A stretch of 64,000 nt of DNA. Origin: Chrysaora quinquecirrha. Taxonomy: Eukaryota > Cnidaria > Scyphozoa > Semaeostomeae > Pelagiidae. The notes below the pieces were generated by a model. It saw only the letters and a list, made by a program, of their open reading frames with translations. It made no database searches and was not told where the DNA came from. Both the position numbers and the translations under genes were made by a program. The stretch covers positions 595,235-659,234 of the forward strand of contig JACTAT010000025.1 of NCBI GenBank assembly GCA_014526335.1. The letters are read 5' to 3'. Of the stretch, positions 44,901 to 55,862 are shown one piece after another. Positions within the stretch are counted from its first letter, which is position 1, and every line of letters starts with the position of its first letter.

Positions 44901-45767
44901 TTGTAAAAGAACATGTTTGATCGTTTGGCCACTTCACAAAACTTTGCTCGTCAAACATTTTTTGGTATCGACAAGCAGAAAATCTTTTTGAAGTTCGAAA
45001 AATATTGCTGAGCAAATTCTGCTTAGCAACCAATGCTTTGTGACTTTGTCGAATAGACAAACATTGCTTGTAAAACAGATTTCAAATGTTTGGTCGTTTG
45101 GCCACTTTGCAAAGCATTGTTCGTCAGAAATTTTTTACTTGCAACAAGCAGAAAACACTTTTGAAGTTCGAAAAACGTTGCTATCAAATTATGCATATTA
45201 AGCAATGTTTTGTGACGTAGCCTAAAGGACAAACATTGTTTGAAAAGCAAATCACAGATTTTAAACAATAAATATTTTTGGTCGTTTGGCCAGGGCCTTA
45301 AATTTTGAATAACCTTGATCATCTAACAGTGAACACAAACAGAAATCGCTTTGCTGTAACAGTCGCTGTTGATGATAATCGTCTTAGTGAAGTCGTAAAT
45401 CGTGCATTAATTCTACCTACGATGTTACAATTACATCTTACAATTGTTAATGTAAACATTTTCAGCCTTAATTGGTTCAACATCCTATTTTTTAAAAAAC
45501 ACAAACATGACTAGGGTTATATACGAGCTTTACAAATCTCATCCAAACATCTCTTTTTCTTTTAGGAATGCCCGCTACAAACGCCTGCAAGGTGACATAA
45601 ATCAACATTTCAAACAAGCAAGGCAAACAGCAGCAGTATCATACAGTGCAATAAGCCATGCAAATGCTACAATCAGTGCTTTTCAAAGTGCTGCTCGAAA
45701 TAAACATCATCTACAAGTTAAAAAGACTGGAAAAATAAGCAGTAAAAAGGTAAAAACTAGAGTTTGA
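41914..45767 (+). CDS. CACFD1: Flower, calcium-channel flower homologue
   Basis: Flower is a four-pass vesicle membrane protein linked to synaptic-vesicle endocytosis, Ca2+ entry and cell competition. Five exons: 41914-42043, 42240-42315, 43109-43233, 43707-43809, 45566-45767. Phases agree, giving 211 residues (human 172). Seen: TM1 about 30-52 (MVARIWGMIVSISSYISSGG); TM2 about 63-87 (IGIYMLVIGLLMLGFECPCF), with E79 matching the acidic residue of the family's CEAPFCC motif; TM3 and TM4 in MLVVPPLALCFNL and LTSLTVIILALLYFFLTCLQG; and a cytosolic tail starting GNARYKRLQGDINQ. The tail is longer than usual and Ala/Ser/Lys-rich. Intron 4 contains two family A elements. It is divergent from SNAPIN. 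Alternative 3' isoforms, known in other animals, cannot be judged here. Confidence 0.85.
43932..44170. mobile_element. palindromic MITE, family A, decayed copy
   Basis: The left end CTAAGGCCCTGGCCATAGGA is clear and the right arm is eroded. Located in intron 4 of the Flower gene. Confidence 0.55.
44731..45300. mobile_element. palindromic MITE, family A, long composite copy
   Basis: Starts AAAGTCCTGGCAGAAAGATC and ends GTCGTTTGGCCAGGGCCTTA. Length and repeated inner arms (about 44900-45060 and 45080-45250) suggest a copy with an internal duplication or a nested copy. Located in intron 4 of the Flower gene. Confidence 0.7.
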
Positions 45768-47312
45768 TTTATTGTAGTTTGTAATGGAATTGGTTGGAAC
45801 TAAACAATAGTAGAGTAACATACTAACTAGAATATTTATTTTAACACCTTATGATAGGAAATTCACGCTGCACTAAATTAACTCTATTGAACTGAACAGT
45901 ACTAGTGAAAGGGGGTCCAGTGGGGTCGGAGGTCCCAGGCCGGGTTCTGAAAGCGGCCTGACAAAATTGAAAATATCCTAATACTTCACTGCAAAACCTC
46001 TGAAGGGCCCAGACCTGCCACTGCTTCTCAATAGCCCTTCTACTCAATACAAGATGCAAAAATTTGGTTCCATGGCAAGCAGATTTTAGTTTAGCAGGAT
46101 TTCTATACAGCTGATGTGACCTGAAAATTTTACAAATGTAGTGCATTGTTAGTTTCCTATTTATAAGGTAGACTAATTTTTGCTGGCTTTGAAATAGAGT
46201 TTTATACTATTTTTACTTCTATGTCTTAATAAATTATTTTTTAGCTCAAATCCTGGGCAAAACTAATAGGGTAGCATTTCTGCACAATTTTAGTGGAATT
46301 TTCCTTAACAAACTCCTCCTCCAAATATCGTTTTTTCTTCGTTATTTTGGCACTTGGACCTTATAAGAAGAAAAAGCTCTAAGCAATGACAACTAACAAT
46401 GAAAATAAACTTTGTTGATGATGGAGGGATCTTGATTTCTTTGAATCAAAGATTGCAGAAAATTATAGATTTTAAACTGCAAGACTTTGATACTCCTTGT
46501 GAGTTTTGTCCAAGATTTTGAAATTTAATTTCAACATAAATATTTATCTTAAAATTAATCAGAATTACAGTGACTATGCCATTTTCATTTAACTTTCAAT
46601 GATGACATAGTCTACTTACCTTTGTATTTAGCAACCTTTTCAAAATTTTTAGTTTTAGAAGCATATTTTTGTTTTTATATGCAAACTTAAAAAGTATTGC
46701 ATCAACAATGCAAATTTGGTTATCCAAGAGATGTAGGAAGGATGCAGGGAATGGGTTGTCCGGTCCTCCTCCTCCTGTTACCAAAGTCGAAGAAAGGTGC
46801 CCTTTTTCAGTGCAACTGTATTTGCCTTTAAAATCAGGTTTCGTTGCCTTGACATTTAAATTTAAATCAGTCTGCATTTAAATTTTTAGATTTGGTAAGA
46901 AATTTTGCTATGGTCTTATGTTTGCTAAGTTAGATAATATATATGATTTTAGCTTCAGGCATAGTCACTTATGCCTTACTATTGTGTATTGGGGTGTTTA
47001 GTTGTATGTATAAATGTTTTATACAAAGTGACTGTTTTTTCAAATTTTGTATTTTAAAATGGTAACTGAAAAATATTTGCAAAATAAATGCCTTTTTCCA
47101 GTCATCCATTATTACTAACTAAAAGTAGAAGTTCATGCTTTATTTTTACAGTTTTAAAATTTGAAATGTTTTTCAAGTGAAATGCTATAAAAAAGATTCT
47201 CCTGATAAAAAAGTTCTAATTATTGATAGTTGTTTGATGAAAACTGAAAACGACTGTCTTGTTTCTGACTGTTTTTTTGTGAAATTTTTGTCTATTTTTT
47301 AAACATCCTGAA
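45768..47312. other. Flower 3' flank and convergent intergenic DNA
   Basis: AATAAA at about 46210 may end the Flower transcript. Around 45890-46050 a GGGGTCCAGTGGGGTCGGAG-rich stretch looks like a transposon fragment. TTTATT near 47138 may be the minus-strand poly(A) signal of the 310-residue gene. No gene recognised. Confidence 0.35.
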
Positions 47313-48245
47313 TCAGTGAGCACTTTTTGTTCTTCTGGCTATGATCATTGACATTTTGACTGGATCTCTGTATTCAGACTTAACTCTCTTTGACCTAACA
47401 GGAATACTGATATTTGGGTTGTATTTATCTGGTTTTTTACCATACATTTCAGGGAGATCTTTTTGCCATTCTGCACCATGCCATGTATCAATACTCAAAT
47501 GGTTCTTCTCTGTGTTGACACCAGCATTTTTGTACGTTCTTAATCCTTTTCCAGTAACTGTTAGAAAATTGTCATTATTATCCTTACGTCGTCTTCTTGC
47601 TGATATTGTTTTTGACTTCTCGAATAACCCTTGAGGTGGATTGGGCACTTGAAATACATTACTGAGATCTTCTTTGTTGATATAAAGCCCTCTTTTGCTT
47701 AGCGTTAAGGAATCTAACCAGTGAGCACTGTTGAATCTTGCACCAGTTAAAAACGCATGAAGAGATTCTCCATTCACTGGATCGTGCGATATTTTATTTG
47801 ACTGGCAAAGTCTATAATAATCCCTTATATTACAAAGCCTTCTATTGTCTGTAATCCATGAAAAATCGGAGCATACTGAACTTGCGGATTTATTTCGCCG
47901 TAAATTTCTCAGTACTGTCCCTCTGGTTGGGCGTCCTAAAGGGTGCTCGCCAATTTCTATAGGTACATCGGCATACTGAAGCACGATATTTGCAGAGCAT
48001 GGTCTCGCATCTTTGTTTATTGTTTCTTTGATACCACTTTGATCAGGCAATGCCTCTGTGTCCGTTGGGATTGTGTCTTTCGCTTTGAGTCGTTTGATGG
48101 CTGATGAAATTCTGATTTTCTGTGAGATTTGATTCGAGTCTACATTTTCAGTGTTTGCAAGGCAGTCATGAATGCTGTGGCTTGTACCTGGACGTGAAAT
48201 CCTTGTGATATGATAGCCATTAACGTTATCTTCTTTGAAAACCAT
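47313..48245 (-). CDS. unrecognised 310-residue protein, probably ciliary
   Basis: Uninterrupted ORF. A TAA lies directly before the ATG in the same frame, so the start is fixed unless a 5' exon exists. The protein is soluble, basic and Ser/Thr/Asn-rich, with no membrane segment or signal peptide. Features: RISRPGTSH near the N-terminus, RPCSANIVLQYADVPIEIGE, HPLGRPTRGTVLRNLRRN, a central FLTGARFNSAHWLDSLTLSK, VPNPPQGLFEKSKTISARRR, GAEWQKDLPEMYGKKPDKYN and a basic end (IIARRTKSAH). Short basic and Pro-Thr motifs of this kind are common in axonemal and microtubule-associated proteins, but no family was recognised. An X-box-like site lies about 90 bp upstream, which fits a ciliary gene. Confidence 0.75.
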   Translation of the reverse strand: MVFKEDNVNGYHITRISRPGTSHSIHDCLANTENVDSNQISQKIRISSAIKRLKAKDTIPTDTEALPDQSGIKETINKDARPCSANIVLQYADVPIEIGEHPLGRPTRGTVLRNLRRNKSASSVCSDFSWITDNRRLCNIRDYYRLCQSNKISHDPVNGESLHAFLTGARFNSAHWLDSLTLSKRGLYINKEDLSNVFQVPNPPQGLFEKSKTISARRRRKDNNDNFLTVTGKGLRTYKNAGVNTEKNHLSIDTWHGAEWQKDLPEMYGKKPDKYNPNISIPVRSKRVKSEYRDPVKMSMIIARRTKSAH

Positions 48246-48335
48246 TTATGTTTTGATGAAATGGCTTTTTGATCTTTCTTCTTGCTGTCTGTGTGTGGTT
48301 TCGAATCTTTTTGTCTTGTGGTTTAGCTTCCTGAC

Positions 48336-48415
48336 GTTGCTAAGGTAACGCTTAAGAACGAGGCCATTATAAGATGGCGTTAATCGCATTTCCCGCGAAA
48401 TCCAAATTTCCCGCC
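48336..48415. promoter_or_regulatory. X-box-like and two E2F-like sites upstream of the 310-residue gene
   Basis: GTTGCTAAGGTAAC at 48336-48349 has the two X-box half sites (GTTGCT and GGTAAC), 91 bp before the ATG. TTTCCCGCG at 48389-48397 and TTTCCCGCC at 48407-48415 match the E2F consensus. AAGATGGCG near 48371 resembles a YY1 site. This is a plausible core promoter. Confidence 0.5.
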
Positions 48416-48699
48416 GCATTTTGTTTCTTCCGTTCCTTTGCATTCTTTTCCATTTTTGGGCAGAAGAAATTAAGAAATTTTCTGGTAGATTGCTGACATT
48501 AAGATATTTTCTGGTAGATTGCTGACATTTTAATCAGTGATCCGTTTGGTAATAGCAGTTTTCGTGGTTTTAAAATACTGTATGTAGCGCATATCTTTAT
48601 AATAACTGTGCCTGTTTTGGCATTTTCTCCAGTAATCTAAAACCCTTGGCTTGCAGCTTCCTAAAGTGGTAAGAGGCGTGATCTCAAAAGTTTTCAGAG
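48416..48699. other. unassigned DNA
   Basis: A short direct repeat (TTTTCTGGTAGATTGCTGAC) occurs at about 48478 and 48508. Nothing else seen. Confidence 0.3.
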
Positions 48700-48873
48700 G
48701 GTGAATGTGAAGGTGAAATAGTGTATTTAGTGCCAGTCGCTAGGATCTCAGTAGTAGGTCAACTAATCGAGGCCTCGACCCTGGCTGTGACGCTACCCTG
48801 GCTGGGCTCGAACCCTGACCACATTGAGCTCCTGCAACCACGAGTCAGCTGGATTACACCACGACGCCATATC
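48700..48873 (-). mobile_element. tRNA-derived SINE copy
   Basis: On the minus strand: A-box-like TGGCGTCGTGG, B-box GGGTTCGAGCCC, then GGTCGAGGCCTCGATTAGTT, the conserved tail ACTGAGATCCTAGCGACTGG and CACTATTTCACCTTCAC. It is about 170 bp and one of the best-preserved copies. Confidence 0.75.
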
Positions 48874-49954
48874 ATCTAGCCCTCTGAAGTTACTTTAGCG
48901 CCTCCACTTAAACTGAGCTGTTCCACCCACACCAAGTATTGGATTTTTAATCTCATAAGCTGAGGACGTACATTATGTCTCTTTCTGATTAATTAAGATA
49001 AATCAAGAAACCTTAATCTGTCTAAAAATTTCAGCTGAAGTCCAACTCAGGATAAGAACAATAAATCTTGTACCAAATCACATCATTTCACCTAAATAAA
49101 TCATTTTCGTTCTCTGGATATAGATGGAGAGGGTGTGGCATGTTACAGCCTGCTGAGCCATGATAAAAAGCAAAATTCGTAAACATACTTTATCTATAAT
49201 TGGATAGTTTTGTGGCATTCAATTAGAACACTAACAAGCTTTAGAATTCATCGGCGAATTAAAAACACACACGGATCTGTGTTGTTTTTATAAGGTCTTA
49301 TCTTGCCCTTTGAAAATTGTGTCCCTGTTTTTCTATATCTAAGTCTATTAAGATGAGAAATGATATGTATTTGATTCAGGTTGATTGCGTGCGTGATTTA
49401 ATGGTTTGTTGGACAATTGTTAGTGAGCGAAAACATTGGACGTTTTGCATTGATCTGACGAATCAAATTGTTGTGGTTTTCTGCTCCACTCGTAGTTTTC
49501 AAAACAGACAGGATCATGGGAAATTTACCACTGATTATGTCGTATTTATTCAAGAATCGTTAACTCGTTTGGTCACTTTGCGTTTATAAGCAAGCAGGAG
49601 CAAGTCAAGAACACAACTCGTATATAATAAACTGGAGGTAGATAAAGGCTCGTGACAAGGTACATAAAATTCCTATCTGTCCTGAAAAGGTAAGGTTTCA
49701 CATGTCTCAAAACTTTTTCAACTTGCCTCAATTTTCTAAGCAGTTTTTTATTGTATTTTCCGCTTTTGGAATCTCTAATCTTTGTAAATCCGATTTATGT
49801 GTTTATCTACCTTAACTTTTATCTGGCCAGAATGTGTGGTATGTTTGATACTTCGTGGGACACGTGAATTCCTAAATGAAATATACAATTTTCCATCGAG
49901 ATAACCTTAGAACCGCGCACAACTCGCAACGCGAAACCCGTGAAAACGATAGAG
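48874..49954. other. unassigned DNA
   Basis: An open frame at 49317-49589 (+) has no support from homology or splice context. Otherwise nothing recognised. Confidence 0.3.
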
Positions 49955-50125
49955 GTGAAGGTGAAATGGTGTCTTAGCGCCAGTCGCTCGGATCTCAGAA
50001 GTAGGTTAACTAATCGAGACTTCGACCCTGGCTGTGACGCTAAGCACCGTGGCTGGGCTCGAACCCTGACCACACTCAAACTCCTGATACAAGAGACATC
50101 TGGATTACACCATGATGCCATAACA
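49955..50125 (-). mobile_element. tRNA-derived SINE copy
   Basis: Same structure as the copy at 48700: B-box GGGTTCGAGCCC and tail GCGACTGGCGC followed by CACCATTTCACCTTCAC on the minus strand. Confidence 0.75.
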
Positions 50126-51833
50126 CCTTCTAGATCTCGTTAACCAGTCTACCTAAATATATTCTAACTTATCGACGCTACGTCTATAAGACATGATAAA
50201 TTGATGATAATAATCGCTTATCATGACAAGCCTCTGATATTTATCAGGGCAACAATGTTCAGGAAAGAGCTCCATCAGTCTGAGCTGTTTTGTTAATAGA
50301 CATATAACTAACGTAACGTTGTATATCCTACAGTATATTACGAAAGAGAACCCTAGTAGAAGCTAAAGTAAACCTTTTTCGCTCCTGATGCGAAGGCAAG
50401 ACAAGGATCAACTCCAAAAATTTAAGAAATACCTCAGTGAACGATTTTATCTTTGTGTCCTTCTTAAATCTTTAATCTTAGAGCTTTCCAGACTTAATCA
50501 TCCTACTGCAGGCATCTTTCATAACCTGAAAAGACGAAAACAAAGTTTTTATTCCATTCTGCAGTCAAGCTCCATTCAATTCAAACACTCTTTTGCATCC
50601 AACACAGTTTGTACCCGGGGAAGAGGGGTAACTCCCATATTGAGGCACCTTTTTAAGGGTGGAAAATAAATTTTGGTGTATCAAATTCGCTAAAATTACA
50701 AACTTGGGGGTATCAGCTAAGATGATTAATTTTGGTAAAGTCACAATAACTGTCAAATAAATTTCAGCCTTATACATCTACAAAAAGAATATGAGTACTT
50801 CTATGTATTATATTCATATTTCTTTGTGAACTTTGGAGTATACTTTTTAGAATTTTCATAAATTTTGGGGTCAGATTTTTATTACAAAATGGCACACCCC
50901 GTCACTGATCTATTGAAGCGACTGCAATCACCCTCGTTGGAGTTTGTACTATTTGCTTTGTGAAAATGGAGCTAATAGTTGGTACCTACAATGCGTGCCA
51001 GTCCAGAATTACTTGGAAATACCCATAATGTTTTCAGGCAACACTCGCTGACTCAGTCCCCCTTTCCCTTCCCCCGAAAACAATAATGTTTAATAATGTT
51101 AAAGAATGCTTTAGGATGCTTGCTCATTTGTAGCTACCTGGAAACGTTCTACATTGTTTAGAGGGGGTGGAGGTGAGATGTTGCGTGGAGTAGAAAAACC
51201 AATCTGGAGTTCTACATTTCGGCAGGCTTGAAGCAATCCAGTAGCAAATAGTAACTATTAACTAGTTTATAACTAGCAAACGTACCAAATAATCCGGGTT
51301 AAGAATTAGAAAAACTAACAAATTTTGTTTGAGGAGTCCTCTCCATATTGGAACCCTAGCTGCCCTGTCACTTGTTTCTAGTCCGTGGATGAGAACGACG
51401 CAATTTTTCAAGCGATTTGTCACAACTGCGCATGTCTAGACAAGCAAGTCAATAAAACCATTGCTGTTGCATCTATTGAAGGAGACTTTTCGCAAAGAGA
51501 ATAAAAAAAAACAGTTTCTTTAAAACATTTCTGAAGAGAAAAACCACCAACGTCTGAACTAAATGCATTTCTGAGAATGTCTCCCTGCTTTTAATCAGTT
51601 GTTTCCCAAACGTTCAACTGTGCAATTGTTTTGTTTGATTCTATATAATACAAAAAACATCGTCCCTACATACGCTAGGCAATCATGAACAAACTCAAAC
51701 AAAAACTCTGTTAAGTTCATGGCTAAAATCATTATTTGACAGTTTTCTACAAAAAAGGTTATGGGAACATGTCCTTTTAGTTTTCTTAGCTAATCTTTTC
51801 ACTTTGTTGGCTTATAGTATAAAAACATCAATC
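50126..51833. other. unassigned DNA
   Basis: No gene or clear repeat recognised in about 1.7 kb. Open frames are short and overlap on both strands. Confidence 0.3.
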
Positions 51834-52094
51834 TTACTCCAATTTTCCATCAAAGGCTACTAAGACATAGCCGTATACGTCACAAGGTGGATTAATTAAC
51901 TGTTTAAAAAGCGTTACTCCACAAATCATAAATACGGCAGGATTTTCCTTATGCTTAGTCACAGATAGGAAATTAATCATTACGGCTGACTTATGATTTG
52001 TTAACAAAAGATCATCTTCATTAAACACTAAGCACAATTTTCCCAATTTTGAACGAATAAGCAGGAACATTCGTTCCCAGGAACATTCAGGCAA
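51834..52094 (-). CDS. small unassigned ORF (78-86 residues)
   Basis: The frame after an in-frame TAA reads balanced, protein-like sequence (LLIRSKLGKLCLVFNEDDLL and VMINFLSVTKHKENPAVFMI, then CDVYGYVLVAFDGKLE). The first ATG in frame gives 78 residues. No family, splice site or promoter was recognised, so it may be chance or a remnant exon. Confidence 0.25.
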   Translation of the reverse strand: MPECSWERMFLLIRSKLGKLCLVFNEDDLLLTNHKSAVMINFLSVTKHKENPAVFMICGVTLFKQLINPPCDVYGYVLVAFDGKLE

Positions 52095-52497
52095 ACCATA
52101 AAAACATTAGACTAATTACTTTCGTATTCTACGCTCCTCCACACCCCATCAACCTGCTCCACTCTAAGGAAACAACAATTAGATTATTTTAGTTGTTAGT
52201 AGCTGTTTCCGACAGGAATGTAATAAGTCTACAAAACCATCGCCTACAAGTCTTTCAAATAACCCTGGGAACGAGGCAGAAGATTATATTGGAACCTCTA
52301 TTTCACGTACGTTTCTTTGCAACGGACACCTCCGGACAGTGGCGGAGGACACGTTTCGTCGCATAGATCGTTCCATTGCAAAACAACCTCCGTACAGTGC
52401 ACAACTTTCTACAACGGACTTTCTACAACTTTGGTCCCACAGGCTCCTCCACTGCATTACATAAGATTTAGTATTCTGTTTAGCAGAAATGAAGACT

Positions 52498-52752
52498 TAG
52501 GCAATGGCCAAACGATCAAACATTGTTGGACAAACATTTGACATTTGCTTGTCAAACGAAATGTTTGAATCTTTACTAGAACATTGCTTCTCAAACTTGT
52601 TTTGCATACGCAAAGCATAACACGTTTTTAAAATCTCCCAAAACCCAACAAATCCAGCTAATCAAGGAATGTTTGTGACTTGGCCAAACTGCCAAACATT
52701 GCTTGTTTTAAATATTTGACAAACTATGTTTGATCGTTTGGCCAAGGCCTTA
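52498..52752. mobile_element. palindromic MITE, family A, near-complete copy
   Basis: Left TTAGGCAATGGCCAAACGAT; right GATCGTTTGGCCAAGGCC. Confidence 0.75.
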
Positions 52753-52772
52753 GAGATTTGGTACCCCGGTCC

Positions 52773-53021
52773 TCATATATGGCTAGATTTAGTGATTGCA
52801 TTGTTGGAATGCCTCTCCAAACTGACAGCTTTCGGAGTGCTTACGTATCGATTTAGTCCATTCAAGTCAGTTATAAAGTGTCTAAATGGGAGAAAATTGT
52901 GTTCATCTGCTGCACATTGCTCCAACAGAGCGACAATGAGTTTCAATCTATCAAGGAGGATGTGTGTTTCTTGTGGAAATCCACAATGCACCACATTAAA
53001 GAATATGGTATGTTTTCGAGG
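52773..53021 (-). CDS. possible terminal exon of an unknown gene
   Basis: A minus frame reads protein-like sequence: PQETHILLDRLKLIVALLEQ, CAADEHNFLPFRHFITDLNG and a C-terminus ending SNNAITKSSHI. A possible acceptor (TTTCCACAAG) lies just upstream of ETHILL. No further exon was found and the family is not recognised. The plus strand is also open here (52726-53208). That reading begins inside the family A element and is rich in Cys, Phe and Trp, so it is less convincing. Confidence 0.25.
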   Translation of the reverse strand, partial: PRKHTIFFNVVHCGFPQETHILLDRLKLIVALLEQCAADEHNFLPFRHFITDLNGLNRYVSTPKAVSLERHSNNAITKSSHI

Positions 53022-53199
53022 AACTTACGTTTACAACGCGTTTAATTGCGGGCGCATTATATTTGATTGGGATCAATTCCGTTTTTGGCAGATATGGCAG
53101 ACTTTAACGGCGGGTTTGGATGTATGGGTGGTTTTAAAAGGCCTTCTAGGCATTTTAAATCGGACAGGCAGGTTTTTTCGAAATCGAAGTGAAAAGCAC

Positions 53200-54742
53200 T
53201 CGAAGTGAACGAGCTGCATGAGATGAGCAAACAGCTATCGAACTGTTCTGTTGCTGCTGCTGTTATTGATGTTGTTGTTGTTGTTGGCGGGCTTTGAATT
53301 CCACAACAAATAAGCCCCACACAAAATGCATGCGTTTATCTACTGAGAGGCCTTACAAGGGAAAAGTGCACCAGGATCAGATCTTTCAGTAGTACCTGTG
53401 TTGCTCAGTGTTTTTCGGGAAGACCAAGACGCCATTAGGCTTTTATTCTGCTTTGGTTTTCCCGGCTCGACCCAGGCCCCTTCGAAAATCACATGAAAAG
53501 ATTATCGGCGACCATCGGTGGTTACAATAATCGCTATTTTGAGTCACTAATGGTTAACGAGTAACAGACTGGACCGCGCGGTCTACACTTGGGTCTACAC
53601 GAGTCCTGGGTTACAGTGTACGTATGATTACGTCATTGCCCATTTTGCTTCCTTACAGTGATCACTTCTGGTTCATATCAAAACGAGGTTCTTTGTTTTC
53701 TGGGCCATGACAGCACAGGGAATGGAGGATCATTGCGGGCAAGCAGCTTATGTTATGTGAACAATTCGTCGGCAATTCTCGCATACGGCCACCGACTCTC
53801 TGCGATCAGTTTTGCAACGTATGAGAAACAGGCTTAATTATTAGAAGTGTCCTATCAGATCAGTTAAAACACTCTTTGATTGACAAATTACTTGAGAAAT
53901 AGGAAACAGTATATACCTTACCAACGAAACATTTCTATTTAAGATAAGAAAAATCAGTGTTTTTGTTCCTATTATTCGAGTGAAATTTCCTCTGTCAAAC
54001 CGACGGCGTCAAATGGTTTAACATGTGGGAAACTGCTTTTACAAATAATTGGTAGCCATTAATCCAATTTATATTCTAATGCAATGATTCCTATGATTTA
54101 ATAAATATTCCTCATTCATATGACTTTGTTAAAATATCGTGAATATAAACTCCCTCTTGCTTCATTAACTTTATGGTTTATTGACGGATCTGTACGGTTT
54201 GCAAGTTGCTACGTTCTCTGGCTGATCGTGTTAAAATTACTGAGCAGTTCTTTCTGAAAGGTAAACAGCTAAATCTGTTTTTTTTCTAATTAAAAGTAAA
54301 AGCCTACTTATTATAATAGTTATAATCCTCGTGCGTTCGTTTATGCTATATATGTGTGAGTTGGTAGTATGTTTATAGCAAATCGCACTACAAGCGGCGC
54401 TTGGACGGAATCGGAAAGCGTCGGCTTGGAAAGGAATAGGAATTCCAACCCCAATCTGTTAATTTCATATCCTATTAATATCGAAAACTTCCAAATATGC
54501 AAAACAAGAAAGTAAGAATGAGCAGTGTTCATTCTTGCTTTGCGTAAGTTGGTTGAGATGTTTTCGGTCGAAACATTAAGGGATTTAAGACTGCAGCTGA
54601 AAAGAGCTTGCTTTTGAATTTGCCACAACTTTATCCGACCCAATTCTTCCAACTTTGTTTCTGGTCCAACTTCAACAATTTGCTAGCAAAAGATTCGATC
54701 CAGATCGTCATGTTTCACTTTCAAATGAAAGACAAGTGTTTC
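53200..54742. other. unassigned DNA with a short triplet run
   Basis: A TTG/TGC triplet run lies at 53247-53286. Nothing else recognised in 1.5 kb. Confidence 0.3.
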
Positions 54743-54993
54743 TGGCCCAAACATTAACATTCAAAATTTTCTTTTAAAGGAATGTTTAACCGTTTAGCCA
54801 TGTAATAAACCATTGTTTGACCAGTAGCAACTCTTAGTAAAGCTTTTGAAAGACTTCAAAAACAATTTCACCTGGTCAGCAGCAAAAACTGTTTGATGAG
54901 CAGTGGTTTGCATCAATGCCAAACGGTAAAACATTTTTGAACACGACAATTTCAGTTTTACAAACACTGTTTGATAGTTTTACCAGGGCCTTA
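54743..54993. mobile_element. palindromic MITE, family A, diverged copy
   Basis: The right end TTTACCAGGGCCTTAAGC is clear and the left arm decayed. Confidence 0.6.
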
Positions 54994-54997
54994 AGCT

Positions 54998-55222
54998 ATG
55001 GCAAAGGTGGGAGACATCGAGGGGACATGTAAGTCATTTTTCCCTTTTGTTCAACGTATGAAAACGAAACTAAGCAAAATTGAAACAAAAGATTGTTTGA
55101 TGAAATCAACATCGTATTCTAATGTTTTTCACTTTAAGTGTGATAATTATGAAATCCGCAAACTTTTTACGGATTTTCAAACGGAAATGCGGGAAGTGAA
55201 TAATGAAATTAACAAGCTCTGA
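54998..55222 (+). CDS. small unassigned ORF (74 residues) between two MITEs
   Basis: Lies in the 240-bp gap between two family A elements. Starts MAKVGDIEGTCKSFFPF, ends in a charged helical stretch (IRKLFTDFQTEMREVNNEIN). The gap is not repeat sequence and the composition is protein-like. No family recognised. It could be a small gene or an exon (a GTAAGTC donor-like word lies near 55028). Confidence 0.3.
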   Translation: MAKVGDIEGTCKSFFPFVQRMKTKLSKIETKDCLMKSTSYSNVFHFKCDNYEIRKLFTDFQTEMREVNNEINKL

Positions 55223-55234
55223 CTATTATTTTTC

Positions 55235-55491
55235 TAAGGCCTTGGCCAAACGATCAAACATTGTTCGACAAACATTTGAAATTTGCTTATCAAACAATGT
55301 TTGAAAAGTTTGCCACGCGAAAACATTTCTTGACAAGCAGCGTTTGCTAAACAATGATTTCTGCTTATCGCAAGCAAAAAATGTTTGACAAGCAATGTTT
55401 TGCGACGTTGCCAAACTGTCAAACATTGTGCTTGGCAGGCATATTTCTAACGTTTGACATACGATGTTTGATCGTTTAGCCAGGGCCTTAA
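55235..55491. mobile_element. palindromic MITE, family A, intact copy
   Basis: CTAAGGCCTTGGCCAAACGA at the left and CGTTTAGCCAGGGCCTTAAA at the right. A TA duplication flanks AGGCC...GGCCT, a likely target site. It is one of the best-preserved copies. Confidence 0.85.
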
Positions 55492-55590
55492 AGTGAAGCA
55501 AACGAAGTAACATTTGAAATAGATAGGCTCTATTCAAAATCTTATTTTGGTTCAAAATCTTATTGCTTTTTCAATTCCACGACCCCATGC

Positions 55591-55862
55591 CTAAAATATG
55601 AAACATTGTTTACCAAATGTTTGAGGTATTCTTTTCAAGCAATGTTTGACAGCTTGGTCACGTCATAAAACAATGTTTGACAAGCAAAGTTTGCTTGGCA
55701 ATGTTTTCCAAAACTTCCTTAATATTTTCTGCTTAATGCAAACAGAAAATGTTTGAAAAGCAATGTTTTGTGACGTGGCCAAACAGGCAAACATTTTGCG
55801 TGACAAAAAAACTTCACTTCAGGTGTTTGACAAAAATGTTTGATCGTTTGGCCAGAACTTTA
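55591..55862. mobile_element. palindromic MITE, family A, diverged copy
   Basis: The right arm (GATCGTTTGGCCAGAACTT) and inner CAATGTTTTGTGACGTGGCC are well preserved. The left end is worn. Confidence 0.7.

Noticed and set aside
52726..53208. 160-residue plus ORF as a gene
   Set aside because: It begins inside the right arm of a family A element and overlaps a more protein-like frame on the other strand; neither has clear support.
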